Assembly (NCBI RefSeq): GCF_012273015.1 | Contig: NZ_CP050954.1 | Location: 3,946,001 to 4,010,000 of the forward strand | DNA: 64,000 nucleotides | Reading direction: 5' to 3' | DNA from: Hymenobacter sp. BT18 | Lineage (GTDB): Bacteria; Bacteroidota; Bacteroidia; Cytophagales; Hymenobacteraceae | In this document: in pieces, positions 1-7,098 of the stretch | Numbering within the stretch: the stretch's first letter is position 1 | Layout of the letters: every line of letters begins with the position of its first letter | Program-made: the position numbers and the translations under genes | Notes under the pieces: generated by a model | What the model saw: the letters and a program-made list of their open reading frames with translations, nothing else | Told to the model about the DNA's origin: nothing | Database searches by the model: none

Positions 1-441
1 GAGTGCGTGAGCCTGCTGGCCCTGGATGCCGAGCGCAAGCAGGTCCAGGTTCAGAACACACTGCCCGCCTGCCTGGTGAAAGCCGATGAGAATATGTGCC
101 GCCTGATTTTGCGTAACCTGCTGAGTAATGCCATTAAATTTACGTCTGAAGGAGGAATTATCACCCTCTCGGGACGGCGGCGGGCGGATACATGGGAGAT
201 TTCGGTAGCGGATACGGGTGTCGGTATTGCTGCCGCCGATCAGGAAAAGCTGCGCCAGGCTACCATTGGCTATACCACACCCGGCACGGACCGCGAAGAG
301 GGTACGGGGCTGGGACTGCGACTGTGCCGGGAATTTGCCGAGCTCAACGGCGGACAGCTCACGTTTGAGAGCGTAGTTGGGCAGGGCTCGGTATTTCGCT
401 TTACGCTGCCAGCAGCGGAGGCTAGTGCTGGCGCCGGATAA
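1..441 (+). CDS. Sensor histidine kinase, C-terminal part (cut by window edge)
   Basis: The frame is open from base 1, so the start lies upstream of the window and only about 146 C-terminal residues are visible. They form an HATPase_c (GHKL) ATP-binding domain: the N box reads LRNLLSNAIKFT (about codons 36-47), followed by the G1 box DTGVGIAAAD and the G2 box GTGLGLRL. The dimerisation/phosphoacceptor helix and any sensor domain are outside the window. Such kinases autophosphorylate and pass phosphate to a response regulator. The neighbouring regulator at 422-1156 is convergent and its stop overlaps this gene by 20 bp, so a partnership is possible by proximity but is not an operon. Family assignment is firm; the signal sensed is unknown. 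Confidence 0.9.
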   Translation, partial: ECVSLLALDAERKQVQVQNTLPACLVKADENMCRLILRNLLSNAIKFTSEGGIITLSGRRRADTWEISVADTGVGIAAADQEKLRQATIGYTTPGTDREEGTGLGLRLCREFAELNGGQLTFESVVGQGSVFRFTLPAAEASAGAG

Positions 442-1156
442 GCGCCCGGTGCACGATGCGCGCCGTTACTTGGTCGCGGTAGGTATGGCCCAGCGGGAGG
501 GCATGGGCGCCCACGCGCACTTCTTGGTTGTTGACGGAGTCGATGAGGGCTGCGTTTACCAGGTACGAGCGGTGCGTACGTACAAATAGCCCCGTAGGCA
601 GCTGCTCTTCCAGGTTTTTGAGGTTCACCAGCGTAAGATGGGTGCGCCCATCGGCCGTGTTGATCTTGGTGAAATCCTTTAAGGCTTCCATGTATAGGAC
701 GTCGCAGTAATGGAGCCGCACAAACTGGGCATCGGTACGAATAAAGAATGAGCCCAACTCGGGCAGACTGTCGCCGGGGGCGCTACTCGGTGAGGTAGTG
801 CGCAACAAGCTGGTTACTTTGTTTACAGCCCGCAGAAAGCGGTCCAGGGTAATAGGCTTAAGCAGAAAATCCACCGCATCGAGGTTAAAGCCTTCCATGG
901 CGTATTGCGGATGAGCCGTCATGAGCACCACCATGGGCGGATGCTGTAAGGACCGTACCAGATCAAGGCCGCTCAGGTGCGGCATCGTTACGTCGGAAAA
1001 AAGTACCTGTACCTTGTGGTGAAGGAGGTAGGCGTGAGCCGCTACGGGGTCGTTGAAAGCGGCTTTTACGTCCAGGACATCCGTAAGGGCAGCGTAGGCC
1101 TGCAGCAGGTCCAACACCAGCGGGTCGTCATCGAGTAAGGCGCAGGATATTTTCAT
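422..1156 (-). CDS. LytTR-family response regulator (receiver + LytTR DNA-binding)
   Basis: The product is 244 residues. Residues 1-120 are a receiver domain with the acidic pocket at D9-D11, phosphoacceptor D55 in FSDVTMP, T80 in VVLMTAHP and K100 in FLLKPI. The C-terminal half (about 140-240) is a LytTR DNA-binding domain, with the typical stretches FIRTDAQFVRLHYCDVLYME and FVRTHRSYLVN. The frame stays open 18 codons further upstream, but the ATG at 1156 is preferred because the receiver fold begins at once with MKISCALLDDDP. Bacteroidota LytTR regulators usually pair with 7TM or HisKA-type kinases. The gene ends inside the tail of the convergent kinase gene. Target genes cannot be told from the sequence. 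Confidence 0.9.
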   Translation of the reverse strand: MKISCALLDDDPLVLDLLQAYAALTDVLDVKAAFNDPVAAHAYLLHHKVQVLFSDVTMPHLSGLDLVRSLQHPPMVVLMTAHPQYAMEGFNLDAVDFLLKPITLDRFLRAVNKVTSLLRTTSPSSAPGDSLPELGSFFIRTDAQFVRLHYCDVLYMEALKDFTKINTADGRTHLTLVNLKNLEEQLPTGLFVRTHRSYLVNAALIDSVNNQEVRVGAHALPLGHTYRDQVTARIVHRALIRRQH

Positions 1157-1409
1157 GGCGGCGAAAAACGACGAGACGAGTAGAAGGTAATAGCGCGGTA
1201 GTATAAGCAAATGGTGCTATTAAATATAAAAATAAAGCTAGAATATACAGCAGCTTAGCAGTCAGAAAGTGGCCGCTGGCAGAGGAAAATGGCCCCGCGC
1301 AGCCTGCTGCCTGAAAACAACAGCCGGTTGGCCCACAAAATCAAAAGCCTGCACGTAGGGCGCCTAAGCTGCCCTGCATGCAGGCCTTCGGTGGTAGGGA
1401 GAAGCAGAA

Positions 1410-1790
1410 CTACTCAGCGCCGTGCACGGCATTGGTTTTCTTGCAGCACTCCGGCAGGCGGGTGTAGGCCCGTTCGTCAGCGGGGGCCGCGTCGGCATCG
1501 TAACCGGTTTGCTGCACAGCGGCGCGGAGCTTTTCAGCGGAGGTTTTATCGGCCCGGTAGGTTACCGTAAGCACCTGCGAGGGCACATCCAGCACCGCCG
1601 ACTGCACCCCTTTTTCGTAGGCCAGTGCCTTTTCCAGGCGGGCTTTGCACATATCACACACGGCCGAGGTCTTGATTTTAAGCGACTCAGCGGAGTTTTT
1701 GGCTTTCGCGGCGGGCGTTGTCTGGGCCTGGGAGAACTGCGCGCTCAGGAGCAGGGCCAGCGTGCACAGCAAGGTTGGGAAGAATTTCAT
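1410..1790 (-). CDS. Periplasmic heavy-metal-associated (HMA) domain protein
   Basis: A 126-residue secreted protein. Residues 1-23 are a signal peptide (MKFFPTLLCTLALLLSAQFS, cleavage expected near AQA). Residues about 36-100 fit a single HMA ferredoxin-like fold, with the metal-binding CxxC pair C45 and C48 in AVCDMCKARLEKAL and a beta-strand carrying SQVLTVTY. A second Cys pair lies in PECCKK near the C terminus. HMA domains bind Cu(I) or other soft metals. It is the last gene of a minus-strand run with a TonB receptor (38 bp upstream) and a HYC_CC_PP-type protein, so it probably receives or buffers metal in the periplasm. Which metal is an inference; copper is the most likely. Confidence 0.85.
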   Translation of the reverse strand: MKFFPTLLCTLALLLSAQFSQAQTTPAAKAKNSAESLKIKTSAVCDMCKARLEKALAYEKGVQSAVLDVPSQVLTVTYRADKTSAEKLRAAVQQTGYDADAAPADERAYTRLPECCKKTNAVHGAE

Positions 1791-1828
1791 AGAAAGTCAG
1801 GAAAAGGTAAAGGCAGAGAAACAGAAAC

Positions 1829-4132
1829 TTACTGAAGCTGGAACCGCAGCCCGGCGTAGGTAACCCGGCCCACAGCGGGCCCCCAGACCATGGCGGCATC
1901 AAAGTTCGGGCCGAAGGGGTCAGATGCTCCAATAATAGGATTGGCCTGCCGATAGTTCAACAGGTTTTCGGCGCCGGCATACACTTCCCAGCGCTTGAAA
2001 GCCCGCGTCACCTGGGTGTTAAACAGCACGTAGCGCGAAGTAAACCGCAGATCGGCGGCCGTCGGGGCCGCGGGGGCGGGGTCGTGCAGCGGGTCGTAGC
2101 CGTGGCCGGGGCCAGTGGCCAGGGGCCGGCGCCCAAACCACTGACCGGTCAGATCGAAGCGCCATTTATCGAAGGCCGTAGCGTAGCTCAGGTTGGCAAA
2201 CAGCCGGTGCCGGGGCGTCAGGAACTTGGGCAGCAGGTTGTCGGCGTAGCTGGTTTGCACGTCCAGGAATTTGTAGGCTGCTTTAGCCTGTAGGCCTTTC
2301 ACCGGCTCAACCTGTACTTCCGTCTGCAGGCTCCGTGAGAAAGAGCGGCCATAGAGGTTCAGCAGCACGAGCTGGTTGGGAGAGGAGTACATATCCGCCA
2401 CCACCTGGTTCTGAAATTCGGTGTGGTAGTAGTCGGCTACAAAGGTGGCGGGGCGGCTAGCTACGGTAAAGTACTGCGTGAAGGAGCCGCCCAGGTTCCA
2501 GGCTTTTTCCGGCTCCAGGTTCTGACCGATGATGAACTCCCGCGAAGAAACCAGCATGCCCGTGTTTTCGGCCAGTGGGTTGGCTACGCGCGTGCCGCGT
2601 CCGGCCGCCAGGCGCAGAATGGTGCTGGCCGTGGCGTCGTACTTCACGTTGAGGCGCGGGGTCAGAAACCAGCCGTACAGGTTGTGCCGGTCCACCCGCA
2701 GGCCCCCCACCAGCGTCAGGTTCTTCGCGTTCTGGTAGGTGTACTCGGCAAAAGCCCCCGGTACCCGTTCCCGCCGAAAACGGTTTTCGCGGGCGTACCG
2801 CTGCTCGGGTGTTTCGGGAAGCGTGGTAAGGCCCGTCCGGTAGACTTCGTGGTAATTGTCGTGCAGGTAGCTGAGCCCCAGCCGGTAGGTGTGGGCAGTA
2901 GTGCCCAGAATGCTCTGGAAAAGCAGCGTGGCCTGCCCCGTATTCTGCGTGCCGTCGTAGGTGCGGCGGCCGTACTGCGAATCAAAGCGGTAGGCTGTGC
3001 CGTTCAGCAGCAGGCCCAGGCTTTGGTAGGGGCGGGAGGGCCAGGTGTAGGAGGTTTTGTTGAAGCCCGTATACCGCGTGGCCATCATGGTGGTGCCGTA
3101 GTAGCGACCGGGTGCGTCCGGGCGGTAGTCTACCTGCCCGCCCTGCCGGGTTTCGCGCAGGGCCCCCACGCCCAGCTCCGCCACCAGGCCTTTCTCCGAC
3201 TTGTATTTCCATTTGTTCAGGACGTTGTACTGGGTAGCCAGCGGCAGGTCCAGAAACTGGTCCCCATTGCGGTCTACGCAGCGGCCCAGGTGGTCGGAGT
3301 GCAGTAGCAGAACGGTGCTGCCACGCTTGCCCACGGAACTCGACACGTTCAGGTTCAGGTCGAATTTGCCCAGGTCGTTGCCGTAGGCGTTGAACAGGAG
3401 CCGGTCGGTTTTGTCGGGCTCCTTCAGGCGCACATTCACCTGGCCGGAAATTGACTCGTAGCCATTCACCACCGAGCCCATGCCCTTGATGATGTCGATG
3501 CTCTCAATCCAGGTGCCCGACAAATACCCCAGCCGGTAGGGCGTGGCCAGGCCGCGCAAAGCGGGCTGGTTGTCCACGGTAAGCAGGGAATAAGCGCCAT
3601 CCAGCCCCAGGAGCTGAATTTGCTTGGCCCCCGAAACGGCATCGGTGGTCGAAACCTCCACGGCCGCGTTGGTTTCAAAGCTCTCGGCCAAGTTGCAGCA
3701 CGCCGATTTGGTCAGGTCCCGGCTGGTAATCACCTGGGAGTTGGTGGGCGTCAGGGCCGAATAGGCTTGCGTCCGGCCTTCCACTTTCACTTCCGCCAGC
3801 TCGGTTGCGTGCCGCAGCGCTACGCGTAGAAAAGGTGCCCCTTCCGCCCCAACTACCAGCGTATCGGCCCGGTAGCCTAAGAAATTTACAATTAGTCGGC
3901 CCGTGCCGGCCTGGGCTGGGCGCACCAGAGAGAAGAGGCCTTGCTCATCGGCTGAAGTGGCCTCAGTAGTGCCCAGCCAGCGTACGATGGCCCCGGGTAG
4001 GGGAGAGGCTGAAGCGGCATCCGTTATCTGGCCCCGCACGGGCGCTAATGCGGCCGTTTGCGCCAGCCCCTGCGGAATAGCAAAGAAGAGGGCTGCGGCC
4101 CAAAGCCCGCAATACCCGAAAAAACGATTCAT
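1829..4132 (-). CDS. TonB-dependent outer-membrane receptor (metal-associated type)
   Basis: A receptor of 767 residues. After a signal peptide (MNRFFGYCGLWAAALFFAIP, ending near GLAQ) comes a carboxypeptidase-like CNA-B domain (VRGQITDAASASPLPGAIV), then a plug domain and a 22-strand-type barrel finishing in YAGLRFQLQ. The plug contains a Cys-Cys motif (SACCNLAESF) and a further Cys in the acidic loop DHLGRCVDRNGDQ, a pattern I associate with Bacteroidota receptors next to HMA proteins. The open frame runs 151 codons further upstream, but that part overlaps the upstream gene and has no signal peptide, so the ATG at 4132 is chosen. The operon partners are the Cys-rich protein upstream and the HMA protein downstream. 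The substrate is inferred to be copper or a metal chelate. Confidence 0.88.
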   Translation of the reverse strand: MNRFFGYCGLWAAALFFAIPQGLAQTAALAPVRGQITDAASASPLPGAIVRWLGTTEATSADEQGLFSLVRPAQAGTGRLIVNFLGYRADTLVVGAEGAPFLRVALRHATELAEVKVEGRTQAYSALTPTNSQVITSRDLTKSACCNLAESFETNAAVEVSTTDAVSGAKQIQLLGLDGAYSLLTVDNQPALRGLATPYRLGYLSGTWIESIDIIKGMGSVVNGYESISGQVNVRLKEPDKTDRLLFNAYGNDLGKFDLNLNVSSSVGKRGSTVLLLHSDHLGRCVDRNGDQFLDLPLATQYNVLNKWKYKSEKGLVAELGVGALRETRQGGQVDYRPDAPGRYYGTTMMATRYTGFNKTSYTWPSRPYQSLGLLLNGTAYRFDSQYGRRTYDGTQNTGQATLLFQSILGTTAHTYRLGLSYLHDNYHEVYRTGLTTLPETPEQRYARENRFRRERVPGAFAEYTYQNAKNLTLVGGLRVDRHNLYGWFLTPRLNVKYDATASTILRLAAGRGTRVANPLAENTGMLVSSREFIIGQNLEPEKAWNLGGSFTQYFTVASRPATFVADYYHTEFQNQVVADMYSSPNQLVLLNLYGRSFSRSLQTEVQVEPVKGLQAKAAYKFLDVQTSYADNLLPKFLTPRHRLFANLSYATAFDKWRFDLTGQWFGRRPLATGPGHGYDPLHDPAPAAPTAADLRFTSRYVLFNTQVTRAFKRWEVYAGAENLLNYRQANPIIGASDPFGPNFDAAMVWGPAVGRVTYAGLRFQLQ

Positions 4133-4230
4133 AGTCTGGGAAGAGCATAACAGGTTTCTACCTGACGCCTCCGGGCAGGAAGCGCCTGAGCGGGCCGGGC
4201 ATAGGGCCGCGGCCGCCAGCAGAACCACTG

Positions 4231-4677
4231 CTAGACTACCAGAAGACAAAAAAAGGTGAGCAGCTGCCGTCCTGCGGGCCGGGGAGGCGAAGCATCCGCC
4301 GCGTGCCAGATAGCTGCCTGCGCCAACACCGACGGAGCCAGCGGGGCTTGGGTCCACGCGCTGGCGGGCTGCCAGTCGAGGAGGGCCGGGGGCACGAGCT
4401 TTAAGACGTTTATACCCGCTGTGGGCAGGTCCACCTTGTGGTGCTGGGCGCTGAACTCGCAGCAGGTTTTCTGCAGCTTGGTCTTCGGGTGCTTCCCCGA
4501 TTCTGCAACCGGCATGGCCGGGGGGCAACCGTGCTGCGCCGTGCTGAAGACGACGTGCGCCGTATGCTTCCCGCTCACCCGGCACGTATGCTGCTGCACG
4601 GCCAGGCCCACCGAGGAGGTGAGCACCAGCAGGGCAAGCCAGACGCTAAAAAGCCGATGAGCAAGCGGGCGTTTCAT
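4231..4677 (-). CDS. HYC_CC_PP-type small secreted protein
   Basis: A 148-residue protein with an N-terminal signal or anchor segment (residues about 9-27, FSVWLALLVLTSSVGLAV). It carries the three signatures of the Bacteroidota HYC_CC_PP family: a His/Cys motif right after the signal (QQHTC, here Thr instead of Tyr), a Cys pair followed by His residues (KTCCEFSAQHHK), and a Pro pair (LVPPALLDW). Its function is not established; Cys and His spacing and its repeated association with TonB receptors suggest metal binding. The ATG at 4677 is preferred to an opening 36 codons upstream because the hydrophobic signal begins there and a promoter -7 box lies just 5 bp upstream. First gene of the operon that includes the TonB receptor and HMA protein. 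Confidence 0.75.
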   Translation of the reverse strand: MKRPLAHRLFSVWLALLVLTSSVGLAVQQHTCRVSGKHTAHVVFSTAQHGCPPAMPVAESGKHPKTKLQKTCCEFSAQHHKVDLPTAGINVLKLVPPALLDWQPASAWTQAPLAPSVLAQAAIWHAADASPPRPAGRQLLTFFCLLVV

Positions 4678-4682
4678 GCAGG

Positions 4683-4690
4683 CAAAGATA
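4683..4690 (-). promoter_or_regulatory. Promoter -7 box of the metal operon
   Basis: The minus strand reads TATCTTTG, an exact match to the Bacteroidota -7 element TAnnTTTG, ending 5 bp before the ATG of the HYC_CC_PP-type gene. No TTG at the usual 19-21 bp spacing is evident, so the -33 element is weak or absent and may depend on an activator. The position implies a very short or absent 5' leader. Confidence 0.5.
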
Positions 4691-4878
4691 CGGCAACTTC
4701 GGCAGGGTTGCGTGCAAAACGCCAAAGCCAACGTGGCAAATTCGGGCCTGGACCGCCAGCTTTCCGGAGCCTGACATTCTGACAAATCGGGGCAAAGGCT
4801 TGATTGGGCCTTTTGTAGATTAACCGTTTTTTAGGAAAAAAAGCGCGAATAGAGGGTAAAAATGCGGTTTTAGAGAAG

Positions 4879-4903
4879 TGGTAGAAAATGGTAAATGGTG
4901 GTT
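4879..4903 (+). promoter_or_regulatory. Three direct MraZ-type boxes upstream of mraZ
   Basis: TGGT occurs at 4879, 4889 and 4899, exactly 10 bp apart. In E. coli, MraZ binds TGGGN direct repeats spaced by 5 bp (10-bp period) ahead of its own gene, so the spacing matches while the third/fourth base differs (TGGT). The boxes lie directly upstream of and overlap the -33 element of the mraZ promoter, a position suited to autorepression. Binding by this MraZ is inferred. Confidence 0.6.
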
Positions 4904-4931
4904 GCCTTTTGCTTGGGGTTACGTACTTTTG
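4901..4931 (+). promoter_or_regulatory. Promoter of the dcw (mraZ) operon
   Basis: A -33 element GTTG at 4901-4904 is followed, 19 bp later, by TACTTTTG at 4924-4931, an exact TAnnTTTG -7 element. The mraZ ATG lies 29 bp downstream. This is the only strong promoter match seen ahead of the cluster. Confidence 0.7.
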
Positions 4932-4960
4932 CTAATACCCTCCCCGTGGCCTGGCTTTCT

Positions 4961-5431
4961 ATGAATCTTCTCTCTGGCGAATACGAGTGCAAGCTGGACC
5001 CGAAAGGGCGTCTGGTGCTGCCCGCCAAGGTGAAGGCCAGCCTGCCCGAATCGTCGGGCAACCAGCTGGTGTTGGTGCGCGGTTTCGAGCCCTGTCTGGT
5101 GCTGTACCCGCGGGCCGCCTGGCGCGTGATTCACGAGAAAGTAATGGCGCTGGACGAGTTCAACGAGGAGTACCGGCAGTTCCAGCGCAACTTTTTTCGG
5201 GGCATGACGGAGGTGGAACTCGATACCATTGGCCGCTTCGGCCTGCCGCGTACCATGCTGCGCTACGCCGGCATCGAGAAAGAGGCCATTATCGTGGGCA
5301 TGGGCAACCGCTGCGAAATCTGGGACCCCACCCGCTACGACGACTTCCTCATCAAAGACCAGCAGAGCTTCTCTAAGCTCGCCCAGAAATTCCTGACCAC
5401 TGAAACCGGGCCAAGCCCCTTGGCCGCATGA
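4961..5431 (+). CDS. mraZ: Transcriptional regulator MraZ
   Basis: A 156-residue protein, normal length for MraZ, built from two AbrB-like repeats: the first carries YECKLDPKGRLVLPAKVK (residues about 8-25) and the second ELDTIGRFGLPRTMLRYAG (about 87-105). MraZ forms ring-shaped oligomers and represses its own dcw operon in E. coli. The open frame extends 22 codons further upstream into the promoter; the ATG at 4961 is preferred because MNLLSGEYECKLD is the usual family start and the -7 box lies inside the longer frame. It overlaps rsmH by 4 bp (ATGA), showing translational coupling at the head of the cluster. Confidence 0.95.
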   Translation: MNLLSGEYECKLDPKGRLVLPAKVKASLPESSGNQLVLVRGFEPCLVLYPRAAWRVIHEKVMALDEFNEEYRQFQRNFFRGMTEVELDTIGRFGLPRTMLRYAGIEKEAIIVGMGNRCEIWDPTRYDDFLIKDQQSFSKLAQKFLTTETGPSPLAA

Positions 5432-6360
5432 GCACTCCCGAAACTTACCTGAACGATGCCGCTTACCACCGCCCGGTGATGCTGCGCGAGTGCCTGGAGG
5501 CGCTGGATCTGCGCCCAGAGGGCCGCTACGTTGACGTCACGTTTGGGGGTGGGGGCCACTCGGCCCGCATGCTGGAGCACCTCAGCACCGGCCACCTCTA
5601 CAGCTTCGACCAGGATGCCGATGCCGAGGCCGAAGCCGCCCAACTGGCGCGCCCGCAGTTCACCTTTATTCGCAGCAACTTTCGTCACCTGCACCAGGAG
5701 CTGGCCCGCCACGGAGCCTTGCCCGTTGATGGCCTGCTGGCCGACTTGGGCGTTTCCTCGCACCAGTTCGATACGCCTGAGCGCGGTTTCAGCACTCGCT
5801 TCGATGGGCCGTTGGACATGCGCATGAACGCCGAGGATGGCCCCAGCGCTGCCGACGTGCTCAACGAATACAGCGAGGCCGACCTGCACCGCATTTTTGG
5901 GATGTACGGGGAAGTAACCAACGCCCGCACCCTGGCCAGTACCGTGGTGAGCAGCCGGCGCGGCGCGGGCATCCAAACCATTGGGGAACTGAAGAAGGCC
6001 ATTGCCAGCTGCACGCCCCGGGGCAAGGAAAATAAGTACCTGGCCCAGGTTTTTCAGGCCCTGCGCATCGAAGTAAACGACGAAATGACGGCCCTGCAGG
6101 AAATGCTCCAGCAGACGGCCGAGGTGCTGCGCCCCGGGGGGCGGCTGGTGGTGATGAGCTACCACTCCCTGGAAGACCGGCTAGTGAAGAATTTCCTGGC
6201 CAAGGGGAAGTTCTTCGGCGAGGTTGAAAAAGATTTGTTTGGCCGCACCAACACCCCTTTTGAAGTTCTGACCCGCAAGCCCTTGGAGGCTTCCGAGGAA
6301 GAGGTGGCCCTGAACAGCCGGGCCCGCAGTGCTAAATTGCGCGTTGGAATTAAGAAGTAA
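5428..6360 (+). CDS. rsmH: 16S rRNA m4C1402 methyltransferase RsmH
   Basis: A 310-residue SAM-dependent methyltransferase, formerly MraW, that N4-methylates C1402 of 16S rRNA in the decoding centre. Motif I is VDVTFGGGGHSARML (residues about 36-50), followed by the family landmarks LLADLGVSSHQFD and GFSTRFDGPLDMRM, and the C-terminal SYHSLEDRLVKNF. The length is typical. It starts inside the last codons of mraZ (ATGA overlap) and ends 9 bp before ftsL, as in most bacterial dcw clusters. Confidence 0.96.
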   Translation: MSTPETYLNDAAYHRPVMLRECLEALDLRPEGRYVDVTFGGGGHSARMLEHLSTGHLYSFDQDADAEAEAAQLARPQFTFIRSNFRHLHQELARHGALPVDGLLADLGVSSHQFDTPERGFSTRFDGPLDMRMNAEDGPSAADVLNEYSEADLHRIFGMYGEVTNARTLASTVVSSRRGAGIQTIGELKKAIASCTPRGKENKYLAQVFQALRIEVNDEMTALQEMLQQTAEVLRPGGRLVVMSYHSLEDRLVKNFLAKGKFFGEVEKDLFGRTNTPFEVLTRKPLEASEEEVALNSRARSAKLRVGIKK

Positions 6361-6369
6361 GATTGTCCC

Positions 6370-7098
6370 ATGGCCGTAAATACTGTTCGTCCATCCGCTA
6401 AGCCCGTCCGGAGCAATGCCCCGCGCGAAGTGGTGCCCGCCCCGGAGCCCGTGCGCCTGCCCGAGCCCGCGCAGCCTGAGCCCGAACCGGAGGTGCGCGA
6501 GCAGCCCCGGCGGGAAGAAGGCCCGCGCAGCACCTGGAGCGTGTTCTCGCTGCTGGACCGGGTTTCCAGCATGGATGGCTTGTTTCGGGACGGGTTGCCG
6601 GTGCGGTATCTACCGCACGTGCTGTTCGTGATGTTCCTGACGCTGGTGTACATCGGCAATACGCACTACGCCCTGCGCATGAACCGCAGCATCCAGAAGC
6701 TGAAGCTGGAAACCGAGGACCTGCGCGCCGACTACACCACCCTAAAGTCGGACTACATGGAAGCCAGCAAGCAAAGCGAAGTGGCCCGCAAAGTAGCCGC
6801 CTATGGTCTGGTAGAAAGCTCTTCGCCGCCCTTCCGCATTACGGTGCCCGCCGGCCGCCTCGACGAAGCGGAGCTGGAGCGGGTGCCCCTGGTTTCGGCC
6901 GACTCGGTAGCGGCCCAGGCCATTGCCGACTCCGCTGCCCGGGCCCAGCAGGCCGCTGGCCCCCTCAACGGTACCGCCGACGATGAGCTGGTAGGGGCTC
7001 CGCCCGCGCCGGTAGGCGTGCCCACCACCGAGGCTGGCACCGCACCGGCTATTTCTTCCCCTCGTTCTGCCCCGCGTAGCAATGAAAGGAAACGTTAA
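6370..7098 (+). CDS. ftsL: FtsL-like cell-division protein
   Basis: A 242-residue bitopic protein at the usual ftsL position between rsmH and ftsI. An unusually long, Pro/Glu/Arg-rich cytoplasmic N terminus (residues 1-75) precedes one membrane segment (about 80-98, VLFVMFLTLVYIG) and a periplasmic coiled coil with heptad-like leucines (SIQKLKLETEDLRADYTTLK), then a low-complexity Ala/Pro tail. FtsL bridges FtsQ and the FtsW-FtsI synthase in the divisome. Sequence conservation in this family is low, so the call rests on topology and gene order. Its 3' end overlaps ftsI by 17 bp. Confidence 0.82.
   Translation: MAVNTVRPSAKPVRSNAPREVVPAPEPVRLPEPAQPEPEPEVREQPRREEGPRSTWSVFSLLDRVSSMDGLFRDGLPVRYLPHVLFVMFLTLVYIGNTHYALRMNRSIQKLKLETEDLRADYTTLKSDYMEASKQSEVARKVAAYGLVESSSPPFRITVPAGRLDEAELERVPLVSADSVAAQAIADSAARAQQAAGPLNGTADDELVGAPPAPVGVPTTEAGTAPAISSPRSAPRSNERKR

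Noticed and set aside
1157..1409. 253-bp gap between the LytTR regulator and the HMA gene
   Set aside because: Checked both strands: no convincing short gene, no exact TAnnTTTG box and no clear terminator, so nothing is annotated.
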